DNA from: a virus
DNA length: 21,350 bases
Reading direction: 5' to 3' (one strand)
IMG/VR virus record: IMGVR_UViG_3300017782_000273
Span: 1 to 21,350 of that record
The notes beneath the pieces were generated by a model. It worked only from the letters and a program-made list of their open reading frames with translations, did not search any database and was not told where the DNA came from. Both the position numbers and the translations under genes were made by a program. Positions 6,921 through 12,871 of the stretch are shown here, in pieces. Positions within the stretch are counted from its first letter, which is position 1, and every line of letters begins with the position of its first letter.

Positions 6921-9581
6921 TTATATCGACGCATCTGCTACTGTTTGACCGCTTCTTGTTTGTTTTCTCAGTTCAACGAGCATCATTTGTACACTACTAT
7001 TTAACTGATCTAACTTGTCTGCGGCACCCTTCTGGCCTTCACCAAAACTTGTAAAGTTACTAACAAGATTTGCTTTGGTTTCTGAATCCATTTTACTGTA
7101 TTCTTCTTGGTATTTCATTAGCTGTTTTGTTAGTTCTGAAAGTGATTTGGAAACGGATTTTAAATTGGCTCCGTCCATTGCTTCAATAAAGTTAGCAATA
7201 CCCTGTAAGCCATCTCCAATATTTTTCAATCCTGCGGCATCAACGTCAGCAAATTCTTTAACATCTTTTGCTAAATCACTAATACTTCCTGAGCTTCCAC
7301 CAAATAAACTTCCTAATGCTTTACCAATGCTGTCAAGTACACCATCTCCTGTAAATGCACTCATACCTTTGTGTAAACTTGTTAGTGCAGGTCCTACTGC
7401 GTGTAAGTTAGCTGGATTAATGTTTTCAAACTCTTTAATACCATTTGCTAGATTAGTAAATGCTCCTGTTCCAATAAAGTTTGCAACAATACCACCTTTA
7501 GCAAGATCCATGATTGGTCCTGTGAGTACTTTTAATCCTTCACCAACATTTGTAAGTTTGGTTGAGTCTAGATCTTCAAATTTCTTTACACCGTCAGCAA
7601 GTTTGTCAACACCACCTACTATTGCTTCAACCATAGCGGCAATACCAAATCCTGCAACACCTATTCCTGCAAATGCAGTAGCAACTAATAATAGTCCTGG
7701 ACTTGCTAATGTACCTGCAAGACCTATTGCGGCAACTGCCGCTGTAACTACACCAATACCAATTGCTAATTCTTTAAATCCTATGTCAGGCATCAAGTTT
7801 GCAAACAACCCGCCCTTGTCACCTTCTTTAGATGCGTCTCCTAATGCTTTATCTTTTTCAGCTTCTAGTGCCTTAATTTTCTCTGCGCCACCTTCGGAGT
7901 TTTTATCTACACTTGCTATTCTTTTGTCGTAATCCTTGGTAAGTCTTTCTTTCTTGTCGCCAGCACTTTCGCCTGTGAACATTCTCTTTAGAGGATCTAT
8001 AACATACTTCATGAAAGTTTCTTTCAATCCAAATGTTTTTATATCGTCTACTATTCTCTTTAGGAAGTCTCCAAGAGATTTAATTCCATCTTGTAATTGT
8101 TTTACACCTCCGCCCTTACCTGAGAAGTAAGCACCGAAGTCAGCCATAACTTTTTCTATCTCTGTAAACACACCACTTTCAATCAGTGTACCAAGTATCA
8201 AGTTTCTTAAGTTTACAATAGTTGATTCAAAGGCCGCTAGTCCTTTTTCTCCCGACTCTATTGCTTTCTTTTGATCTTCCATTGCTTGTTTTGAATCACC
8301 AGCAATCTCTCCTATCTTAGCAACGTCAAGCATGGCATCAAATATTCCAACGCCTAATGCTTTGTAAGTAGCTATGTTTCCGCCCTGTGCTTCCAGTTCG
8401 TTTTGCATTCTGGCACTAGCACCTTGCATAACTTTAATAAAGTCGTCCTGTGATATAGAACCTTCTTTAAGTTGTTTGGCCGCTTCTGCAACCTCAGGCA
8501 TCTGCATCATTAAACCTTTAGCATAATCACTAATAGGTACACCACCTGTTGCAATTAATTCTGTTAGTCCTTCTTTAAGTTCTGGACTTGCATTACCAAC
8601 CGCGGCTAATACACCGTCAATTGATTTTCTAGTTCCTTCATCAATGCTTGAATATAGAGCTTGTAATCTCTTATCGTTAGCTTGAGCTCTTAAAGCCTCT
8701 GCGGCTTGTTTTCTTGACATACCTGTAACTTTAGCAAGTCCGTCAAGTTGTTTAATATAGTCTGTTGTACCTTGTGCCAACTGTCTAGCAGTCATGCCTT
8801 GATATCTTCCTGAAATCTTTTGAATCTCTAGATAGTCATTAGTGAACTCACCAATCTCTTCCATTGACACCCCTAACTTCATTAGTTGTGGTACTGTGCC
8901 TTTTAAATTTCTTTGTAGTTCAGTAAACATTCTAGCACCTTGAGTTGCACCACCAAACATCTGTGCCAAGTTAGCACTACCTTCGCCAATCGCTCCTGCA
9001 AATATTTCTAAACTTAATCCTGTTTGTGCGGCTTTGGCTTGAACATCAAACAATGAACCACCAAAGTCTACACCCGTGCTAGATAACTGTCTAAATGTAT
9101 CTATCTGTGAGTCAATAACATTTAGGAACATCTGTCCTATACCACCTATTGCTCCTCCAACTACAGGTATCGTACTTAACAATCCAGTCATGTGCTGACC
9201 GAAGTCGCTGAGTCTTGTACCGCCTGTTACTAATTCTTGAGCTAATCCAGACGTAGCACCGGCTATATTACCAAGTCCGGCTACTAAACTGCCGCCGATT
9301 GATTTTAATCCTCTACCAAATGTCTTTAATGCTTTAGTACCGGCTTTAGTTGCTTTTGTGCCGTCCTGTGTTGCGGCAGTACCAGCCGTTGTGGCCTTGT
9401 TATTTTGTTTCTGGTTTAGTACACCAGCCTTTTGGGCTTTGTTGTAGGCATCCTGAGCTCCGCCTCCGCCACCACCGCCTCCAGACCCTAAGGCCTTTAA
9501 GAGTAGCTGTAATGTGGCTTCTGATGCGGCGTTCGATGTAACGCCATCCATTCCCCCGCCTTGATATGTGACTTGAACCAT
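6921..9581 (-). CDS. Tape-measure-like tail protein
   Basis: The 886-residue product has features of tail length-determining proteins. It has an Ala/Gly/Lys-rich N-terminus with an eight-Gly run at residues 34-41 and glycine-rich amphipathic stretches (about 90-160). A long mainly helical core follows, then a strongly hydrophobic stretch at about 604-660. Three degenerate copies of a unit beginning LAdGvKkFe.. lie at about 661, 711 and 770. T4 gp29 has 590 residues; at ~0.15 nm per residue this protein would match a tail near 130 nm, which is an extrapolation. AAGG precedes the ATG, and a late promoter lies 54 bases upstream. No sequence identity to gp29 is evident, so another large virion protein is possible. 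Confidence 0.65.
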   Translation of the reverse strand: MVQVTYQGGGMDGVTSNAASEATLQLLLKALGSGGGGGGGGAQDAYNKAQKAGVLNQKQNNKATTAGTAATQDGTKATKAGTKALKTFGRGLKSIGGSLVAGLGNIAGATSGLAQELVTGGTRLSDFGQHMTGLLSTIPVVGGAIGGIGQMFLNVIDSQIDTFRQLSSTGVDFGGSLFDVQAKAAQTGLSLEIFAGAIGEGSANLAQMFGGATQGARMFTELQRNLKGTVPQLMKLGVSMEEIGEFTNDYLEIQKISGRYQGMTARQLAQGTTDYIKQLDGLAKVTGMSRKQAAEALRAQANDKRLQALYSSIDEGTRKSIDGVLAAVGNASPELKEGLTELIATGGVPISDYAKGLMMQMPEVAEAAKQLKEGSISQDDFIKVMQGASARMQNELEAQGGNIATYKALGVGIFDAMLDVAKIGEIAGDSKQAMEDQKKAIESGEKGLAAFESTIVNLRNLILGTLIESGVFTEIEKVMADFGAYFSGKGGGVKQLQDGIKSLGDFLKRIVDDIKTFGLKETFMKYVIDPLKRMFTGESAGDKKERLTKDYDKRIASVDKNSEGGAEKIKALEAEKDKALGDASKEGDKGGLFANLMPDIGFKELAIGIGVVTAAVAAIGLAGTLASPGLLLVATAFAGIGVAGFGIAAMVEAIVGGVDKLADGVKKFEDLDSTKLTNVGEGLKVLTGPIMDLAKGGIVANFIGTGAFTNLANGIKEFENINPANLHAVGPALTSLHKGMSAFTGDGVLDSIGKALGSLFGGSSGSISDLAKDVKEFADVDAAGLKNIGDGLQGIANFIEAMDGANLKSVSKSLSELTKQLMKYQEEYSKMDSETKANLVSNFTSFGEGQKGAADKLDQLNSSVQMMLVELRKQTRSGQTVADASI

Positions 9582-9607
9582 ATGTTATATACCTTGTAAA
9601 ACACACC

Positions 9608-9615
9608 CATAAATA
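9608..9615 (+). promoter_or_regulatory. Late promoter (CATAAATA), rightward half of a divergent pair
   Basis: CATAAATA on the plus strand predicts a start near 9621 and a 33-base leader containing AGGAAAA before the ATG at 9654. It faces away from the identical octamer on the other strand at 9642-9635. Confidence 0.72.
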
Positions 9616-9634
9616 TTATATGTGAATACTTTAT

Positions 9635-9642
9635 TATTTATG
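9635..9642 (-). promoter_or_regulatory. Late promoter (CATAAATA), leftward half of a divergent pair
   Basis: CATAAATA on the minus strand predicts a start near 9629 and a 48-base leader for the tape-measure-like gene and the portal gene behind it. The two predicted transcripts overlap by a few bases, and the two boxes are separated by only 19 bases. Confidence 0.72.
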
Positions 9643-9653
9643 CCAGGAAAAAG

Positions 9654-10115
9654 ATGCCAGAAAATATTGAACGCAAACTAGGAATCTGGCTGGAACATAT
9701 CACAAAACCTCAGTCTGAGATAGGAAACTACAGCATTTGTCCTTTTGTAAAGAAGATGCCACCTGTAATCACTGCTGATAAGCTAGATATGGAACAGTTT
9801 GAAAACTTATCAGAAGAAGTTACGATCTACTGTGAAACAGAAGTAAATTCAACATTTACTGAAATAGACGAACTATGCAAGGCTCTTAATAACAAGTATG
9901 CAACTCACATATTTTTACCTGATCATCCACACAGGGAAACATTTATCAAAGGAGTAAAAACAGGAAACGGGTATGTACCTTTGATAATAGCACAAACCAA
10001 AAAAGAACTTTTGTCAGCTAGAGAACGATTAAGTAAGACTGACTACTATTCTTATTGGGACAAAGAATACCTAGAAGAGATATTTAATTATGGCGATATG
10101 GACAGAGTGGGATAA
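9654..10115 (+). CDS. Unknown protein with Cys-Pro-Phe motif, coupled to the amidinotransferase
   Basis: The 153-residue product has an N-terminal segment 'WLEHITKP' followed by 'YSICPFVKK' (Cys29-Pro30-Phe31). This recalls the 'W.e......g.CPFa' opening of the DUF1415 family, but the resemblance is short and I do not assign a function. AGGAAAA stands just before the ATG. Its last 26 bases overlap the start of the amidinotransferase gene in another frame, so the two are translationally coupled and probably act together. It is transcribed from the late promoter at 9608, so it is made with virion proteins. Confidence 0.8.
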   Translation: MPENIERKLGIWLEHITKPQSEIGNYSICPFVKKMPPVITADKLDMEQFENLSEEVTIYCETEVNSTFTEIDELCKALNNKYATHIFLPDHPHRETFIKGVKTGNGYVPLIIAQTKKELLSARERLSKTDYYSYWDKEYLEEIFNYGDMDRVG

Positions 10116-11160
10116 ACTTACAGATGTTATTGTTGGTGACTGCCACAGCCCTGGAAGTTTTGATCAGTTATTGCGTAGTAAGAGACCTAAGAAACAATTC
10201 AATCTAATACTTGAAGAAACAAAAGAAGATTTACTTGCATTAACTAACAAGCTAAAAAGTTATGGGTGTAATGTAAGACGTCCTGAAACAATCAAACCAC
10301 AACGTATTACATTACCTACGTTTGATATTAAGTTTCCTAACAGTCCTATAGTACCAAGAGATCAATACATTGTAATCAACGAAACAATATACCAAACATA
10401 CACTAGTTTAACTGATAGATACTTTGACGGGCACAGCTTTTATAATTGTTTTAACGATACTGGCTATAACTGGATATCACAGCCTAGTCCGCAACTTACT
10501 GATTTAGATCCAGCAACTAGATGGTGGAATGGTGGTAAGGAAATTTATCATAACCTATTAAAAGACAAGGTGTTATGGCATACTGCTACAATGTACAAAG
10601 CAGGTGACAAACTTATAACAAACACACAAGGTCCAGGCACACAAAAAGGACTAGAGTGGTGTAAGAAAAATATTACCGAAGTAGAGATAGTTGCTAATGA
10701 CAGTCCTGTAATGAACGGTTGGGGACATATTGATCATGGATTCTTTTTCGTAAATGATGAAACTATTGTTTGTGATAACATTGAGTGGGTACCAAGTTAC
10801 TTGCGTGACAAACAGATTATTGAGATAGGACATTTAACAAAAGATCATATGGGGCCACTTACTGAACACAAAGAAGATTTTAACAAGACAGAGGGTATGT
10901 ACAGCGAACAATGGTTAGACACTTATTTAGATAAGTGGAGAGGCTACGATCAAGAAATATCCTTTGACACTAATGTCTTAGTTCTAGACCATAACTGTGT
11001 TTTGTTTAGCAGAGAGATTCCTGAGCTGTTTGCGTATCTAAAAAAATATAAGATAGATTGTGATTATGTTCCTTTAAGACACGGCACATTTTTTGAAGGT
11101 GGTATACATTGTCTAACACTTGATGTTGCTAGAGAAGGTTTAAGAAGAGAAATATTCTAA
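10090..11160 (+). CDS. Amidinotransferase-like pentein enzyme
   Basis: The 356-residue protein resembles glycine (arginine:glycine) and inosamine-phosphate amidinotransferases, which move the amidino group of arginine to an amine acceptor through a covalent Cys intermediate. It opens with 'EWDKLTDVIVG', has 'VPRDQYIVI' (Arg90-Asp91), the His/Asp segment GWGHIDHGF (His213, Asp215), and the nucleophile loop FFEGGIHCLTLDV with Cys341, matching the GGG-x-HC-x-T-x-DV pattern of the family. Length fits (vertebrate enzyme ~390 after processing). The acceptor is unknown. It overlaps the preceding gene by 26 bases and runs convergently 21 bases into the oxygenase gene. All expected catalytic positions seem present, so it is probably active. 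A related guanidino-group enzyme such as a deiminase is less likely. Confidence 0.85.
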   Translation: MAIWTEWDKLTDVIVGDCHSPGSFDQLLRSKRPKKQFNLILEETKEDLLALTNKLKSYGCNVRRPETIKPQRITLPTFDIKFPNSPIVPRDQYIVINETIYQTYTSLTDRYFDGHSFYNCFNDTGYNWISQPSPQLTDLDPATRWWNGGKEIYHNLLKDKVLWHTATMYKAGDKLITNTQGPGTQKGLEWCKKNITEVEIVANDSPVMNGWGHIDHGFFFVNDETIVCDNIEWVPSYLRDKQIIEIGHLTKDHMGPLTEHKEDFNKTEGMYSEQWLDTYLDKWRGYDQEISFDTNVLVLDHNCVLFSREIPELFAYLKKYKIDCDYVPLRHGTFFEGGIHCLTLDVAREGLRREIF

Positions 11161-11697
11161 ATTAATAGTTGACATACAAGTCAATCTATAATGATCCGTA
11201 TAGTTCCAAGCACTATGTTTTGTACTAGGTAAGAAAGTTACCCATTCGCCTTCGGCTACAGCTACTTCCTTATTGTCAAACTTCATACCACATTTATGTA
11301 CGTTAGGTGATGGAATAACAACTCCGGCCAAACAATTAATAAACGGAACTTCCTTGCCATCAACTATAACTTCAGGATCAGTATGTGGCATAATGCGGCC
11401 ATATGGTTTTACAAAGTTCATTCCAAAATTTTCAACACCTTTGCACTCACTCAATATTTCTAATGTGTTTGAAAATTTATCTGCGTGTTCTACTGGGTCT
11501 TGGTTATCTCCTAGCTTTACAGCAATAGTACGCCAATTATCCTTAACGCCTGTGTTGTAAAAACTATCAAAATCCATACCAATTTGCTGTACTTTGCTGT
11601 AATCTGGCATAAAAGCATCAAGCTCTTGCTTTAACATAAGCCTAGCTTGTTCTAATTTTTCATAATCTACATAATTGGTTATTTTATAGTCAGCCAT
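11140..11697 (-). CDS. 2-oxoglutarate/Fe(II) oxygenase, Asp/Asn beta-hydroxylase-like
   Basis: This 185-residue protein has the iron-binding facial triad of the aspartyl/asparaginyl beta-hydroxylase family. HTD is at residues 105-107 ('RIMPHTDPE'), the distal His161 lies in 'TKHSAWNYTD', and Arg171 in 'HYRLT' would bind the 2-oxoglutarate carboxylate. Such enzymes hydroxylate amino-acid side chains or small molecules; the substrate here is unknown. Its 3' end overlaps that of the amidinotransferase gene on the other strand. No close Shine-Dalgarno box stands before the ATG: AAGGAG lies 19 bases away. T4-like marine phages often carry oxygenases of this superfamily, so the family is unsurprising; its neighbour is less usual. 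Confidence 0.82.
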   Translation of the reverse strand: MADYKITNYVDYEKLEQARLMLKQELDAFMPDYSKVQQIGMDFDSFYNTGVKDNWRTIAVKLGDNQDPVEHADKFSNTLEILSECKGVENFGMNFVKPYGRIMPHTDPEVIVDGKEVPFINCLAGVVIPSPNVHKCGMKFDNKEVAVAEGEWVTFLPSTKHSAWNYTDHYRLTCMSTINLEYFSS

Positions 11698-11724
11698 AAA
11701 TTATATACGCAGTTAACTCCTTGC

Positions 11725-11732
11725 CATAAATA
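11725..11732 (+). promoter_or_regulatory. Late promoter (CATAAATA) for the gp26-like gene
   Basis: CATAAATA on the plus strand predicts a start near 11738 and a 40-base leader. The leader contains CGGAG close to the ATG at 11778. Confidence 0.75.
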
Positions 11733-11752
11733 TTGTTATAATATGATAGTAT

Positions 11753-11760
11753 TATTTAAA
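11753..11760 (-). promoter_or_regulatory. Weak candidate late promoter (TTTAAATA) for the oxygenase gene
   Basis: The minus strand reads TTTAAATA, one base from TATAAATA, 55 bases before the oxygenase ATG. This is nearly the same distance as the confirmed-looking box before the tape-measure-like gene. In such AT-rich intergenic sequence it could be chance. Confidence 0.3.
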
Positions 11761-11777
11761 TTAAGCCGGAGAACAAA

Positions 11778-12647
11778 ATGTCAGAAATGAAACCAGGGAT
11801 TGGTGGAGCCAATCCGTTACAGAAATATTTTAGACAACCTAAGATATACGTAGCACTACCTAGTGGTGGTCATTGGTATCCGGAAGGCGCTTTGGAAATG
11901 AATGAAACCGGCGAACTTCCTGTATATGCAATGACGGCACAGGACGAACTAATGATGAAAACGCCAGACGCACTACTAAATGGTCAGTCGGTTGTTAGCT
12001 GTATACAAAGTTGTATGCCTAATATTAAAAATGCTTGGAAAATTCCTAGTATCGATGTTGACTGTATTTTAATTGCTATTAGGATTGCAACATATGGCGA
12101 AAAGATGGAGATTGAAACTAGAGTACCTAATGCAGGTACAGATCGTAAATTTGATCTCGACCTTAGACAGTTATTAGACAAGTATCAAAATGTCAAATAT
12201 GAAAATGAGCTAACAGTAGGTGATATGAAAATCACACTACGACCGCAAACATATCAAGAGTATACTAGAACAGCAACAAAAACTTTCGAAGAGCAACGTA
12301 TTGCTCAAGTGATAGCAGATGCTGAACTAGATGAAGGAGATAAGTTAGCTAGGTTTAGTGCTTCATTCCAGAAGTTGACTCAACTTACAGTTACTATGGT
12401 TGTAGATGGTATTGTATCAATCCAAGTAGGAGACGAGATTGTTACTAATCCTCAACACCTTCAAGACTTTATTAAAAATGCAGATAAATCATTCTTCACA
12501 GGAATCACAGAACATATGACTTCTCAGAAGAAAAAGTACGATGTTGATCCATTCTTGGTTCAAACAACTGCTGAAGAACAAGAAAAAGGTGCTCCTAAAG
12601 AGTTTGAAGTACCAATTACATTCGATCAGTCAAATTTTTTCGCATAA
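11778..12647 (+). CDS. 26: Baseplate hub / tail assembly protein (T4 gp26-like), zero-frame product
   Basis: The 289-residue product matches the pattern of the T4 gp26-type baseplate protein family. Diagnostic parts are 'QPKIYVALPSGGHWYPEG' near residue 20, 'YAMTAQDELMMKTPDALLNG' near 51, and 'PNIKNAWKIPSIDVDCILIAIRIATYG' near 81. T4 gp26 is shorter (208 residues). The gene has its own CATAAATA promoter and GGAG box, and is alone on the plus strand between two minus-strand virion genes. Its last codons lie on tandem slippery heptamers, and the -1 frame stays open for 76 more codons. The locus therefore probably makes two products, as tail-assembly chaperone genes of lambda, P2 and Mu do. The chaperone role is inferred. 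Confidence 0.88.
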   Translation: MSEMKPGIGGANPLQKYFRQPKIYVALPSGGHWYPEGALEMNETGELPVYAMTAQDELMMKTPDALLNGQSVVSCIQSCMPNIKNAWKIPSIDVDCILIAIRIATYGEKMEIETRVPNAGTDRKFDLDLRQLLDKYQNVKYENELTVGDMKITLRPQTYQEYTRTATKTFEEQRIAQVIADAELDEGDKLARFSASFQKLTQLTVTMVVDGIVSIQVGDEIVTNPQHLQDFIKNADKSFFTGITEHMTSQKKKYDVDPFLVQTTAEEQEKGAPKEFEVPITFDQSNFFA

Positions 12648-12683
12648 GGATCTTAAGTAAGTCTCTCGCCGAGATCCTGAGAT
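12632..12683 (+). promoter_or_regulatory. Programmed -1 frameshift signal: tandem slippery site plus pseudoknot
   Basis: Two overlapping heptamers of the X_XXY_YYZ type are in frame: A_AAU_UUU (12632-12638) and U_UUU_UUC (12635-12641). Five bases later begins a perfect 7-bp stem, AGGATCT (12647-12653) with AGATCCT (12672-12678). Loop bases GTCTC (12661-12665) can pair with GAGAT directly after the stem (12679-12683, one G-U), giving a classic H-type pseudoknot with loops of 7 and 6 bases. The zero-frame stop TAA is at 12645-12647. All elements have the spacing of known -1 frameshift signals. Confidence 0.8.
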
Positions 12684-12871
12684 TAGTCGATGACATGGAA
12701 AAAGAGACTAAGAACTTCAAACTTGAATTATCAAGACTTGTATGGTATATGCGTGGAGGTGTAACCCTTGACGAAATGTATGCTTCAGGTCCTGAGGATA
12801 GAGAAATTTTTAGTAAACTTATTAAAGAAAATTTAGAAACAGCTAAAAAGACTAGTATGCCTTTCTTTTAG
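12641..12871 (+). CDS. -1 frame extension of the gp26-like protein (frameshift product C-terminus)
   Basis: This frame is open from 12608 to the TAG at 12869-12871. After slippage it encodes 76 residues beginning RIRILSKSLAEILRLVDDME and including 'LVWYMRGGVTLDEMY', 'PEDREIFSKLIKEN' and the ending 'TSMPFF'. The whole chain would have 364 residues. The composition is that of a real helical protein, including the part before the first ATG (12695), which has no good Shine-Dalgarno sequence. This favours frameshifting over independent initiation. If it did start at 12695, it would be a 58-residue protein. The stop codon overlaps the stop of the convergent 860-residue gene. Confidence 0.75.
   Translation, partial: RIRILSKSLAEILRLVDDMEKETKNFKLELSRLVWYMRGGVTLDEMYASGPEDREIFSKLIKENLETAKKTSMPFF

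Noticed and set aside
7015-7932. 305-codon plus-strand open frame opposite the tape-measure-like gene
   Set aside because: Low-complexity Ser/Pro/Ala sequence produced by the Ala/Gly/Lys-rich coding strand; no ribosome binding site and no family resemblance.
11167-11190. TTGACA...TATAAT pair on the plus strand
   Set aside because: The spacer is only 12 bases and the pair lies within the end of the oxygenase gene, so it cannot be a normal sigma70 promoter.
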